Made by a program: the position numbers and the translations under genes. A stretch of 34,143 nucleotides of DNA from UBA5738 sp049641805 (lineage in GTDB: Bacteria > Patescibacteriota > Minisyncoccia > Minisyncoccales > UBA5738), in the NCBI GenBank assembly GCA_049641805.1, contig JBARNX010000059.1:1-34143 (forward strand). Reading direction: 5' to 3'. Within the stretch, counting starts at the first letter, position 1. Each line of letters opens with the position of its first letter. The notes under the pieces are model-generated. The model was not told where the DNA came from. It ran no database searches and saw only the letters and a list, made by a program, of their open reading frames with translations. Of the stretch, positions 7,319-15,354 are shown one piece after another.

Positions 7319-7813
7319 ATGGAACCAACATATATCTATCCGGGCACTTTTTGCCCGCCGCATTACGGACATATCGCCATTGCCAAGGAAGCGGCCGCGG
7401 TTTTTGAGAAAATCACCGTCATTTGTTCGGTCAATCCGGTTAAAGAAGGCAAAATGCCGTTTGATCCGGACGAATGCAAAGAAATGTGGAAAAGTTACGG
7501 CCTTGGAAAAAACATTGAAGTGGCGACTCTCGACGAATTTTTGGCAACCAGGAATAATTCAGCGACAACCATAATGATTCGCGGCATCCGCAACGACAAT
7601 GACATCAAATACGAAAATAGCGTCATCTTATATAATTGCAAAAATTACGGCGTCCGGCATTACCATTACATTTTGAGCAAAAAAGAATTTGAAAATATGT
7701 CATCCGCCAAAGCGCGTTTGGCCGCAAAATCCGGCGATCCGAAAGAACTGGAAAAAATGGTAAACCGAGGAATCGCGTCGAAAATGATGAAAAAATTCCA
7801 TCCGGAAAATTAA
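7319..7813 (+). CDS. coaD: Phosphopantetheine adenylyltransferase
   Basis: CoaD makes dephospho-CoA from 4'-phosphopantetheine and ATP, the penultimate step of coenzyme A synthesis. The 164-residue size matches the family (about 160). The nucleotidyltransferase motif is YPGTFCPPHYGH (7-18, with the HxGH signature at 15-18). The family's RGLRxxxDFEYE block appears as RGIRNDNDIKYE (88-99). The C-terminal SSSxVRE region is degenerate (MSSAKARLAAKSGD). One of three plus-strand genes in the window, it is divergent from pyrH with no partner gene. No other CoA gene is present, consistent with partial salvage of the cofactor. A related nicotinate-type adenylyltransferase is less likely because of the RGxR block. 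Confidence 0.87.
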   Translation: MEPTYIYPGTFCPPHYGHIAIAKEAAAVFEKITVICSVNPVKEGKMPFDPDECKEMWKSYGLGKNIEVATLDEFLATRNNSATTIMIRGIRNDNDIKYENSVILYNCKNYGVRHYHYILSKKEFENMSSAKARLAAKSGDPKELEKMVNRGIASKMMKKFHPEN

Positions 7814-7876
7814 AATCCGCGCGAAAAACGCTTTGTAATTTTTACCCTGGCTCATCGGCTAAACCGAAAAATTCTA

Positions 7877-7914
7877 TTGCCAAGGCTGCGCGAAGAACTG
7901 CGAAGCTTTGGCAA
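7877..7914. repeat. Hairpin between coaD and tRNA-Lys
   Basis: Arms TTGCCAAGGCTGCGC and GCGAAGCTTTGGCAA pair with two mismatches over 15 bp. It sits between the converging coaD and tRNA-Lys genes. It may stop either transcript, but the T-run is weak on both strands. Confidence 0.45.
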
Positions 7915-7919
7915 AACAG

Positions 7920-7991
7920 TGCCCCCAGCAGGGCTCGAACCTGCAACAAACTGCTTAAAAGGCAGCTACTCTACCATTGAGTTATGGGGGC
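7920..7991 (-). tRNA. tRNA-Lys (TTT)
   Basis: The 72-nt cloverleaf has acceptor GCCCCCA/TGGGGGC and discriminator A. The D arm is ACTC-AATGGTA-GAGT. The anticodon stem GCTGC/GCAGT encloses loop CTTTTAA with anticodon TTT, and the T arm is GCAGG-TTCGAGC-CCTGC. CCA is not encoded. Its first base is directly adjacent to the terminator hairpin of the dnaJ operon, with no spacer and no clear promoter. Confidence 0.95.
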
Positions 7992-8027
7992 AAAATCTTC
8001 CCCCGCTTGAGGGCGGGGGAAGATTTT
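7992..8027 (-). terminator. Long perfect hairpin after dnaJ, touching tRNA-Lys
   Basis: Perfect 15-bp arms AAAATCTTCCCCCGC and GCGGGGGAAGATTTT enclose a 6-nt loop. On the minus strand the stem ends in TTTT and the next base is the first base of tRNA-Lys. It is a probable terminator of hrcA-grpE-dnaK-dnaJ, or a processing stem if the tRNA is made by read-through. Confidence 0.75.
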
Positions 8028-8059
8028 CAATTTCTGATTTTCAATTTTCAAATGAAATG

Positions 8060-9166
8060 CTATAAACCTTCGCTTCTCAACTGTTCCAACAATTCTTTTT
8101 GCTTGCGATTTAATTTTTTGGGAATTTCCACATTGATCTGGGCGTACATATTGCCGCGGCCATAACCGGAAAATCGGGTGATGCCTTTGCCGGAAACCCG
8201 GAAAACTTTTCCTGATTCGGTACCGGCAGTCACTTTCAACAATATGTTTTTGCCTTCAATAGTCGGCAATTCAATCTCTCCGCCCAAAGCCGCTTGCGCC
8301 ATAGTGATATTTTCCGCCACATACAGATCATCGCCTTTCCGGTCAAACACCGGATGGGCTTTGACGAATATCCGCACATAAACATCGCCGGATTTCCCGC
8401 CTCTTCTCCCGGCCTCACCTCTTTGTTCTATCTTAATGACCTGGTTGTTGTCAACCCCGGTCGGGATTGATACTTTGATTTTTTCATCGTTTTTCACCCG
8501 CCCTTCGCCTTTGCAAACATTGCACGGCTTCTCGGGCCGATAACCTTCGCCCGCGCACTCCGGACAAATAACATACTTGGTGAATGATCCCATGAAAGTT
8601 TTCTTGATCTGTTGAACCTGGCCGGTGCCGCGGCAGGAAAAACACTCTTTGATTTTGGTTCCCGGCTCGGCGCCCGATCCGGCGCACCGCGGGCAAACAT
8701 TATTCTTTGACACTATGAATTCCTTTTCCGCGCCCAGAAACGCCTCTTCCAAAGTAATCTCAATATCCAAACGAATGTCCTTGCCTTTCTTGGGATCGCG
8801 CCGTTTTTTGCCCGGATGGCCAAATCCGAACATTTCTTCCATCATATCGCCCAAATCCTCGAATTGCACATCGAAATCCGCGCCCGGCCTGCCCCAAAAC
8901 CAGCCATCCTGCGAAGCGCCGGCGCCAAAGCCGCCAAAACCTCCGCCGCCCGGCTGTCCCGTGAACACATTGCCATATTGATCGTATTGGGTGCGCTTGT
9001 CTTTGTCCGACAATATCTGGTAGGCTTCGTTTATTTCCTTAAACTTTTCCGCGTCGCCGCCCTTGTCCGGATGATACTTGTGCGCCAAATTACGATACGC
9101 TTTTTTAATATCATCGGCGCTCGCGGTTTTTTCAACCCCCAAAATTTTGTAGTAATCTTTGCTCAT
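8060..9166 (-). CDS. dnaJ: Chaperone protein DnaJ (Hsp40)
   Basis: The 368 residues show the full type I layout. The J domain (1-65) has the HPD motif at 32-34 (KYHPDKGG) that stimulates DnaK ATPase. A Gly/Phe-rich linker follows (GQPGGGGFGGFGAGASQDG, about 70-90). The zinc-binding region has four CxxCxGxG repeats (CPRCAGSG, CFSCRGTG, CPECAGEG, CNVCKGEG). The C-terminal substrate-binding domains end with NRKQKELLEQL. It delivers unfolded substrates to DnaK. It is the last gene of hrcA-grpE-dnaK-dnaJ, separated from dnaK by a 60-bp gap with a 30-nt hairpin. Nothing is truncated. Confidence 0.98.
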   Translation of the reverse strand: MSKDYYKILGVEKTASADDIKKAYRNLAHKYHPDKGGDAEKFKEINEAYQILSDKDKRTQYDQYGNVFTGQPGGGGFGGFGAGASQDGWFWGRPGADFDVQFEDLGDMMEEMFGFGHPGKKRRDPKKGKDIRLDIEITLEEAFLGAEKEFIVSKNNVCPRCAGSGAEPGTKIKECFSCRGTGQVQQIKKTFMGSFTKYVICPECAGEGYRPEKPCNVCKGEGRVKNDEKIKVSIPTGVDNNQVIKIEQRGEAGRRGGKSGDVYVRIFVKAHPVFDRKGDDLYVAENITMAQAALGGEIELPTIEGKNILLKVTAGTESGKVFRVSGKGITRFSGYGRGNMYAQINVEIPKKLNRKQKELLEQLRSEGL

Positions 9167-9184
9167 TTTTTGGATTGAATGTTA

Positions 9185-9214
9185 AAGTCCGCCTCACCGC
9201 AGTGAAGCGGACTT
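9185..9214. repeat. Hairpin in the dnaK-dnaJ gap
   Basis: Nested arms AAGTCCGC/GCGGACTT and TCAC/GTGA enclose loop CGCA. With no T-run on the minus strand, it looks like an intercistronic RNA stem that could adjust the dnaK:dnaJ ratio rather than a terminator. Confidence 0.5.
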
Positions 9215-9226
9215 ACTTGAACTTGA

Positions 9227-11113
9227 TTATTGTTTTTCCTTAAACTCGCCTTCCTGCGGCCCGGCATCTTTGCCGGCGCCGTCATTCGGCTGGCCCCCTT
9301 GCGATCCCGGCTGTTGGTATAATTGCGCGCCGGCTTTGGAAAGCGTTTGCGACAAGTCGTCGGTCTTTGCCTTAATATCTTCTATGCTATCCCCATCTTT
9401 AATTTTTTTCAAGTTCTCGATCTTTTCGACAATGCCTTTCCTTGTGTCGTCCGAAAGCTTTTCGCCCGCGTCGCGCATCGCCTTTTCCGCGGTATAAATC
9501 AGATTATCGGCTAGATTGCGGCTGATAATCACCTCTTGTTTTTTCTTGTCGCTTTCGGCGTTAGCCTCGGCTTCGCGCTTCATCCGTTCCACCTCTTCTT
9601 TGGAAATACCGGTCGATCCTTCAATGCGGATAGTTTGCGTTTTATTGGTCGCTTTATCCTTGGCGGTTACGCTCAAAATGCCATTGGCATCAATATCAAA
9701 GGCAACTTCAACCTGCGGAATTCCGCGGGGCGCCGGCATAATGCCGTCCAGAATAAACTGGCCCAAAGATTTGTTATCCGCGCTCATCGGCCGTTCGCCT
9801 TGCAGAACATGAATTTCCACCGAGGTCTGATTGTCCGACGCGGTCGAAAACACTTGTGACTTCGCCGTGGGCACCGTGGTATTTTTGGATATTAAAACCG
9901 TATTCACCCCGCCCATAGTTTCAATTCCCAAAGAAAGCGGCGTCACATCCAATAACAGGACATCCTTCACTTCGCCCTGCAGGATTCCGGCTTCAACGGC
10001 CGCGCCGATCGCCACCACTTCATCGGGATTGATTGATTTATTCGCTTCTTTGCCGAAAAAATTTTTCACTTCTGCTTGAATTATCGGCATGCGCGTCTGG
10101 CCGCCCACCAAAACAATCTCTTCGATGTCCTTGGGAGAAAGTTTGGCGTCATCCAACGCCTGGCGCACCAAGGTCATCGACTTCTCAATCAAATCGCGCA
10201 CCAAATCTTCCAATTTCGCGCGGGTCAATTTGTAATATAAATGTTTCGGTCCGGCCGCGTCGCTGGTAATGAACGGCAAGTTAATCTCGGTCTCCATCGC
10301 CGTCGAAAGTTCAATCTTGGCTTTCTCTCCCGCTTCTTTCAAGCGTTGCAACGCCAAATCGTCTTTTGACAAATCAACGCCATTGTCCTTTTTGTATTCA
10401 TTAACCAGCCAGTCCATTATTCTTTGGTCAACATCATCGCCGCCCAAATGCGTGTCCCCGCCGGTGCCTTTCACTTCCACGGTATCCTCGGAAATATCCA
10501 AAATCGAAATATCAAAAGTTCCGCCGCCGAAATCATAGACCAGCACCTGCTCGTTTTTCTTTTTGGTCAAACCATAAGCCAAGGCGGCCGCGGTCGGCTC
10601 GTTGATGATGCGTTTCACATTGAACCCCGCGATCTCGCCCGCCAGCTTGGTGGCCTTGCGCTGCGAATCGTCAAAATACGCCGGTACGGTAATGATCGCG
10701 TCGGTTACCGGCTCGCCCAATTTCGCCTCGGCATCCTGCTTCAATTTCTGCAAAACCATTGCCGAGATTTCCGGCGCCGCATACCATTTATCGCCCATTT
10801 TCACTTCCACTCCGCCGTCTTCGGCCCGCTCGCGGATCTCATAAGGCAAAAGTTTCAAATCGCGCTGAACTTCCGGATCGGAAAATCTTCGGCCGATAAA
10901 CCGCTTTACCGAAAACAAAGTGTTTTTGGGATTGGTAATCTGCTGGCGCTTTGCCAATACTCCGACCAGCCGCTCGCCGGTTTTTGTCATTGCCACCACC
11001 GACGGCGTCAAACGGGATCCTTCCTTGTTTTCTAAAATTTTGGGCTCGCCGCTAACAATGGCCGCCACTTCGGATAATGTCGTTCCCAAGTCAATACCAA
11101 CTGTTTTTGCCAT
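9227..11113 (-). CDS. dnaK: Chaperone protein DnaK (Hsp70)
   Basis: This 628-residue Hsp70 has an ATPase domain followed by a substrate-binding domain and helical lid. Visible signatures are GIDLGTTLSEVAAI at the N-terminus, VYDFGGGTFDISILD, the IVLVGGQTRMPIIQ block, the linker region DVLLLDVTPLSLGIETMGG, and the substrate cleft around NTTVPTAKSQVFSTASDNQ. The usual Asn of IDLGTTNS is Leu here, a small departure in the first phosphate loop. The C-terminus is a Gly/Gln-rich tail ending KEKQ. It lies between grpE and dnaJ on one strand, matching its co-chaperone needs. The length is normal and no frame defect is seen. Expression is probably controlled by HrcA from the operon's first gene. Confidence 0.98.
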   Translation of the reverse strand: MAKTVGIDLGTTLSEVAAIVSGEPKILENKEGSRLTPSVVAMTKTGERLVGVLAKRQQITNPKNTLFSVKRFIGRRFSDPEVQRDLKLLPYEIRERAEDGGVEVKMGDKWYAAPEISAMVLQKLKQDAEAKLGEPVTDAIITVPAYFDDSQRKATKLAGEIAGFNVKRIINEPTAAALAYGLTKKKNEQVLVYDFGGGTFDISILDISEDTVEVKGTGGDTHLGGDDVDQRIMDWLVNEYKKDNGVDLSKDDLALQRLKEAGEKAKIELSTAMETEINLPFITSDAAGPKHLYYKLTRAKLEDLVRDLIEKSMTLVRQALDDAKLSPKDIEEIVLVGGQTRMPIIQAEVKNFFGKEANKSINPDEVVAIGAAVEAGILQGEVKDVLLLDVTPLSLGIETMGGVNTVLISKNTTVPTAKSQVFSTASDNQTSVEIHVLQGERPMSADNKSLGQFILDGIMPAPRGIPQVEVAFDIDANGILSVTAKDKATNKTQTIRIEGSTGISKEEVERMKREAEANAESDKKKQEVIISRNLADNLIYTAEKAMRDAGEKLSDDTRKGIVEKIENLKKIKDGDSIEDIKAKTDDLSQTLSKAGAQLYQQPGSQGGQPNDGAGKDAGPQEGEFKEKQ

Positions 11114-11136
11114 AGTATTTTTATTAATTAATAAAT

Positions 11137-11613
11137 TTATTTAACCACTTTAACCTTTGCCGGCCGCAATAACCGGCCGTTGACCATATATCCCTTTTCA
11201 ACTTCTTCGATTATGATTCCCGATTCTTTGCCCTCGGCATCTACGGCTTGAACAACTTCGTGTAAAGCCGGATCAAAATTCTTGCCCAGAGAATCGATGG
11301 CTTCCGCGCCGTTGGCTTTCAAAAAATCTTCCAACTGGGTTTTAACCATCATCAAACCTTTCACATTGGCGTCTTCCAATAACTCCGGCGGCATTTTGCC
11401 AACGATCAAATTCATATTATCCAGGATTGGCAAAATCGTTTCCAAAAAGCTTTCTTTGGTGTAGCGCATCAATTCTTGCGCCCGTTCGGATTCATCCTTT
11501 TTGTAATTGATGAAATCCGCGGCGGCGCGCTTCCAGCCGTTTAAATTAACCTCGCACTGTTTCTTGCATTCATCGAGCTCCGTTGATTTATTTTCTTGTT
11601 CTTGATCTTCCAT
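11137..11613 (-). CDS. grpE: Nucleotide exchange factor GrpE
   Basis: GrpE releases ADP from DnaK and resets its substrate cycle. From the ATG at 11613 the protein has 158 residues. A charged coiled-coil N-terminal half comes first (QEQENKSTELDECKKQCEV, then LNGWKRAAADFINYKKDESE). The beta-wing domain follows, with the family signature around NFDPALHEVVQAVDAEGKESG and GYMVNGRLLRPAKVKVVK. A longer frame from a TTG at 11634 would translate part of the intergenic palindrome, so the ATG is preferred. It starts downstream of that palindrome and ends 23 bp before dnaK. Confidence 0.95.
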   Translation of the reverse strand: MEDQEQENKSTELDECKKQCEVNLNGWKRAAADFINYKKDESERAQELMRYTKESFLETILPILDNMNLIVGKMPPELLEDANVKGLMMVKTQLEDFLKANGAEAIDSLGKNFDPALHEVVQAVDAEGKESGIIIEEVEKGYMVNGRLLRPAKVKVVK

Positions 11614-11618
11614 CTTTT

Positions 11619-11755
11619 TTAATTGAAAATGCAAAGATCAAAATGGAAAATGACAATTAAAAATTAAAAATGTTGAATTCCTAAATTTTAAACTTTACAC
11701 TGTCATTATCGGTTTATTAAAACCGCCCGCCAAACTGATCTTTGATTTTTCAATT
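11619..11755. repeat. AT-rich intergenic palindrome, copy B (hrcA-grpE)
   Basis: The outer arms (AATTGAAAAT, AAAGATCAAA) face TGATCTTTGA and TTTTTCAATTT. Inside, ATGACAATTA faces ACTGTCATTAT. A smaller GGTTTATTAAAACC hairpin lies within the right half. The element fills the gap before the grpE start. Confidence 0.55.
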
Positions 11756-12472
11756 TTAAATTTCGTTAAATAGCTTCAACACTTCGTTTGTCAGCGCGAT
11801 ATTTCTCTCATAGGCCATTCTTTTAGGTCCCACAATCGACAAAATAACTTCCTCCTGTTCGACCGGCTGGAGCGAAAAAGTTATGGCGCTGAAATCTCCG
11901 GCTTTGGAAAAACGGTTTTCGCCGCCGATGTGAATATCCAACTTGGCTTCCGAGCCTCGGGATTTGACATCATCCTCCAAATAACCCAAATAATTGATAA
12001 AATTCTCAATGGCAGCCTTGTCCTCAAATTCCGGATTATGCAACAAATCTTCCCAGCCTTCTTTCCAAATCACATCCTCCTGCCGCAAATAACCCAACAC
12101 CAGCGACGACGATGCCTGCGCCAAACTGCGCGTGAGCGAATTGGCCAGTTTAAAAACATCTTCAAATTCATCCTCAATGCTTTTCCCGGGTTCAAAATCC
12201 AACTCCCGGACTTCCATTTGCTTCTCGCCTTTCAACAAATCATTCACAAAAAACCGATAGCCTTTATCGGTGGGCACGCGCCCGGCCGAAGTGTGCGGCT
12301 GTTCCAAAAAACCGTCATCGGTCAACTTTTGCATTTCGATGCGAATTGATGCCGGGCAAATCCCGAAATCATACTTTTCTCCCAAATACATCGAAGACAC
12401 CGGCCGCGCCGATTCCACATATTCCCTGATTATGGTATCCAATATATTTTTCTGCCGATCACTGATTTGCAT
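11756..12472 (-). CDS. hrcA: Heat-inducible transcription repressor HrcA, short form
   Basis: This 238-residue repressor controls the chaperone operon. The N-terminal winged helix-turn-helix is clear (SDRQKNILDTIIREYVESAR, PVSS, then PASIRIEMQKLTDDGFLEQ). The family hallmark QPHTSAGRVPTDKGYRFFV follows at about residues 58-76. Typical HrcA is about 340 residues; here the central and C-terminal sensing region is about 100 residues shorter. The C-terminus retains a recognisable ILSIVGPKRMAYERNIALTN segment. It is the first gene of the operon, so it is likely autoregulatory. No standard CIRCE element (TTAGCACTC-N9-GAGTGCTAA) was found upstream. A different inverted repeat lies at 12488-12509. 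Confidence 0.92.
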   Translation of the reverse strand: MQISDRQKNILDTIIREYVESARPVSSMYLGEKYDFGICPASIRIEMQKLTDDGFLEQPHTSAGRVPTDKGYRFFVNDLLKGEKQMEVRELDFEPGKSIEDEFEDVFKLANSLTRSLAQASSSLVLGYLRQEDVIWKEGWEDLLHNPEFEDKAAIENFINYLGYLEDDVKSRGSEAKLDIHIGGENRFSKAGDFSAITFSLQPVEQEEVILSIVGPKRMAYERNIALTNEVLKLFNEI

Positions 12473-12487
12473 AGATCCGAAACGCCA

Positions 12488-12575
12488 TTGAAACGCAATC
12501 GTATTTCAACATGCCTCAATCCTGTCTCAATCGCATATCGTATTATGAGTTTATCATCTTCAAATTATCAGTCAA
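12488..12575 (-). promoter_or_regulatory. Putative hrcA promoter and non-CIRCE operator
   Basis: On the minus strand, TTGACT (12570-12575) and TAAACT (12548-12553) have a 16-bp spacer. Downstream lie a direct repeat of GATTGAG and an inverted repeat TTGAAA-N10-TTTCAA (12488-12509), 15 bp before the ATG. The inverted repeat is the best candidate for an HrcA site; this is inference only. Confidence 0.45.
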
Positions 12576-12601
12576 GCCCCCCGAGTGATAATCGGGAAAT
12601 T

Positions 12602-12631
12602 AAAAAAATACAGGGTAAAATGGCCCCCTGT
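12602..12631 (-). terminator. Terminator of purB-purC
   Basis: The hairpin ACAGGG-N10-CCCTGT on the minus strand is followed by ATTTTTTT, directly after the purC stop. A second stem CCCGA/TCGGG follows about 20 bp further on. Confidence 0.65.
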
Positions 12632-12635
12632 TGGC

Positions 12636-13481
12636 CTAACTTGCCATTGCCGGAAAAGCTCCTGTCAATTGGGCAACGAACCCGTAAAGCTGCTCAACTT
12701 CATCTAGAGCAGCGCTGCCCTTCCTGCGATATACCTCCTTATCGAGATGTTTATCTTCTTGGGTGAGCACCCGCCAGGAATCGTTGTCGATGACGTCGGC
12801 CAGCACCACCCGGCCATCTTTGGTAATTCCAATCTCGATCTTGAGATCGACGAATTTATACCCCAGATTGACCCATGCTTTCTCCACGGCAAGGAATGTT
12901 GCCTGCAATATCCGCATGCACTCCGCGAGTTTTCCCCAATCATCCTTTAGCGGATAATCAGTTATCAGAATCGCAGTTTGCTGGTTCAAGGGCAGTTTGG
13001 GCTGACAGAGCCATGCACCGTCATCTTGGATTTGCATGAACGGATCGTCGCACGGAAGATCGATGCCCATATACACGCGGCCGGTGGTTTTAAGATACAT
13101 TTCGTATACCGGCTCCGCAAACATTTCCATCAACTCGTGGCCGGGATTGCGTTTAAGCCACGAACCATATCCGTACCGCCGCCCCACCCATTCGGTGGGC
13201 ACCATATCGCAAGCATAAGCCAGGAACGCGGCTTCGTCATACCGACCAATATAAGCGATCGGGATACCTAGCTCCTTAAGATATTCGTACACATTGCAAA
13301 CAGTCTCATTGGCATACTGCGCCTTCTTGTCGAACGTATCATGCATGAGGCCGTCACCGGCAGTGATATCCTTAGTCGATCTCACAATGACAATATCCGG
13401 ATCATCGGTCGACCATATTTCCTTGGTCTTGCCTTTCGATATCATCTGCCGAGCAATATATTCTTTCTTCGGATCGTACAT
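12636..13481 (-). CDS. purC: Phosphoribosylaminoimidazole-succinocarboxamide synthase
   Basis: SAICAR synthase joins CAIR with aspartate using ATP in purine synthesis. Motifs are SKGKTKEIW near the N-terminus, the STKDITAGDG phosphate/substrate loop, VGRRYGYGSWLKRNPG, DLKIEIGITKDG and VVLADVIDNDSWR, all typical of PurC. The ATG at 13481 (MYDPKKEYIARQ) is chosen because a GGAGG Shine-Dalgarno sits five bases before it. An upstream in-frame GTG at 13508 lacks one. From this start the protein is 281 residues. The gene follows purB by 79 bp and is likely co-transcribed. The strong Shine-Dalgarno and freer AGA/AGG use contrast with neighbours. With purB it is the only purine gene pair in the window. 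Confidence 0.93.
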   Translation of the reverse strand: MYDPKKEYIARQMISKGKTKEIWSTDDPDIVIVRSTKDITAGDGLMHDTFDKKAQYANETVCNVYEYLKELGIPIAYIGRYDEAAFLAYACDMVPTEWVGRRYGYGSWLKRNPGHELMEMFAEPVYEMYLKTTGRVYMGIDLPCDDPFMQIQDDGAWLCQPKLPLNQQTAILITDYPLKDDWGKLAECMRILQATFLAVEKAWVNLGYKFVDLKIEIGITKDGRVVLADVIDNDSWRVLTQEDKHLDKEVYRRKGSAALDEVEQLYGFVAQLTGAFPAMAS

Positions 13482-13560
13482 TTTCTCCTCCATCCTTTCT
13501 TGTTCCACATCTCAACCAAATTTACAAAGCCTGGTTTCGCCCACAAATCGTTTTTTCTGC

Positions 13561-15114
13561 TTAAGGTTCAATAAACAGCCTTGCCATATCCTCCATACTC
13601 ACCGGCCTCAAGTTCATATTTCCTCGTTCTAGTCTATCCAATATATGGTTCTCCCCCGTCACGCTCGCTAAAATATCGAAGCAATGGGGCCACGCTTCCC
13701 TTATTTCTTCGTCTTCGAACATTTTTTGCAGGATGCCTTTGTACTTGGCAACGGTCGTCGCTGAAATGTCTAAGTTTGGCGAAGTATTCAATAAGGCATC
13801 CCGGATAATATCTTCCAAACCAAGAATTGTCGCACTTTGGGTATAAGTTGCTTTAACCTTACCCAGCATTACTACCGCCTGCGCCACCGTTCCTACGCTG
13901 TCGGATATGGTACTGTCCTCCACCAGATCGGCATCAAATAGGCTCGTTGCGGCCAGTTTTACTAAATCATAGGCTTCGCTTCTTGAAAGCCCATATTTTT
14001 CGCCACGTTTAGCTAAAAACTCTTTAGCGGCCTCCGATGCGTATGCCTGCTTGGACTCGATAATTTGGCGCATCATGTTCTTGGGGTAGAGTTTTAGCCC
14101 TTCCAGGACTCTTTGCATCGTTTTCAGAGCATTGGCTGTTGCATGGAACTCATCCTTTAGTGAAACCCTCTCGCCCGATGAATGGTGAATAATACGTTCT
14201 TCGATATTGAACATATTAATCAAGGTTGTTAGCGCATCACCGATCGAAATATTAAACATACCCAGCGTATTCTCAGCTTTGATTGGATTTCTTTTGTGCG
14301 GCATGGCCGACGAACCTGACGACTTCTTACCTTTCGGCTCTTGAACCAATGGGAATGGATCCCGGCTCATCAACCAGATATCGAAAGCAATCTCTGCGAG
14401 CACCGCGTTAATACTAAGCAGGGCAAAGGCAATGAAACCGTGTATCTCTCTCGGCAATATTTGAGTTGCTCCGATAAAGGGCGTCAGTTCAAGATGCTTT
14501 AACATCCCGTTTTCGATTTCGGGGGTGGTATTGCCGTAGCTACCCATCGCGCCGGAAGCTTTGGCAAAGCGTGCGATAAACATCGCCAATCGCAGATAGA
14601 ATCTTGCCAACTCCAAGCGCGCATACCAAGCCGCCTCTCTCTTGCCAAATGTGCCGACTTGACCCATTCTGCCATGAGTCCGCAGCATCATTATCCATTT
14701 TTTGTCTTTCAATGCGCGCTTGCGCACAATTTGCATGAAAGATGCTAGTTTTTCGTCAATTATCGCCAGCGATTCCCCGGTAATGATCATATCAGCCGGA
14801 TCCTGGACATCAAAAGTCGTAAAACCAGCTTGTAGCCAAATGGCAATCGCTCTTGGCATATTTTCCAGCCGTTCTTCGACGTATGCCAAATAATCATGGT
14901 CATTGAGGATTTCTATTTCCTTCCTGCGGGCCTCGTTGGGCGGATTTTTTTGCATCCACTCTCTCATGAGAAGTGCCGTTCCTTGGGGCACCTTTAAGCG
15001 AGGAATTGCTTCTTTGGCGGCAACACCGGCAACCTGCACCCGGTCAAAAACGGTCAATCTATAGACTGGATCGAATGTTCCCCTCAATTCACTGTCTTCA
15101 TATCTTTCTATCAC
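13561..15114 (-). CDS. purB: Adenylosuccinate lyase
   Basis: PurB removes fumarate from SAICAR and from adenylosuccinate, so it acts both directly after PurC and in AMP synthesis. The 517-residue protein belongs to the fumarase/aspartase superfamily. The signature GSSAMPHKRNP lies at 267-277 with the mobile catalytic serine (S268/S269). The general acid-side histidine is in RTHG (145-148). EERIIHHSSGERVSLKDEF forms the third active-site segment. The GTG start at 15114 is preceded by AAGGAG at 7-nt spacing, one of few strong Shine-Dalgarno sites here. It is the first gene of purB-purC with its own promoter. It is somewhat longer than typical bacterial PurB (430-480). Confidence 0.94.
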   Translation of the reverse strand: MIERYEDSELRGTFDPVYRLTVFDRVQVAGVAAKEAIPRLKVPQGTALLMREWMQKNPPNEARRKEIEILNDHDYLAYVEERLENMPRAIAIWLQAGFTTFDVQDPADMIITGESLAIIDEKLASFMQIVRKRALKDKKWIMMLRTHGRMGQVGTFGKREAAWYARLELARFYLRLAMFIARFAKASGAMGSYGNTTPEIENGMLKHLELTPFIGATQILPREIHGFIAFALLSINAVLAEIAFDIWLMSRDPFPLVQEPKGKKSSGSSAMPHKRNPIKAENTLGMFNISIGDALTTLINMFNIEERIIHHSSGERVSLKDEFHATANALKTMQRVLEGLKLYPKNMMRQIIESKQAYASEAAKEFLAKRGEKYGLSRSEAYDLVKLAATSLFDADLVEDSTISDSVGTVAQAVVMLGKVKATYTQSATILGLEDIIRDALLNTSPNLDISATTVAKYKGILQKMFEDEEIREAWPHCFDILASVTGENHILDRLERGNMNLRPVSMEDMARLFIEP

Positions 15115-15170
15115 AATATCACTCCTTAGTAGCTTTTTTTAATCGATACCCATCGCAACCCTGCACAGAT

Positions 15171-15199
15171 ATTAAATTGACAAGGTACGAATACTTCAA
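15171..15199 (-). promoter_or_regulatory. Putative purB promoter
   Basis: On the minus strand, TTGAAG (15194-15199) and TTTAAT (15171-15176) are 17 bp apart. The leader to the GTG start is about 50 nt. The rest of the 240-bp gap (15115-15354) holds only the palindrome at 15281-15320. Confidence 0.5.
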
Positions 15200-15280
15200 A
15201 ACTAACCTTGACACTAAACCAAATCCTGGTTCCCGTCAATAATTTCAACCCGCAAAAAAGGAAACAACTATTTTAAAAAA

Positions 15281-15320
15281 TCTTCTTGTAAATTTTGCGG
15301 TCGCTAATTTTACAAGAAGA
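15281..15320. repeat. 40-bp palindrome P1 downstream of the Cas2-like gene
   Basis: The 19-nt left arm TCTTCTTGTAAATTTTGCG, a GT centre, and right arm CGCTAATTTTACAAGAAGA pair with two mismatches. On the minus strand it is followed by six T, so it can also serve as terminator of the gene at 15355-15945. Palindrome P2 at 16000-16037 is a close relative in the opposite orientation. Confidence 0.8.
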
Positions 15321-15354
15321 GAAAACGGTACAATTGCAACGGCAGAATATAAAG

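Noticed and set aside
10424..11035. A 203-codon plus-strand frame inside dnaK
   Set aside because: It is the mirror of a highly conserved gene, an effect of codon composition.
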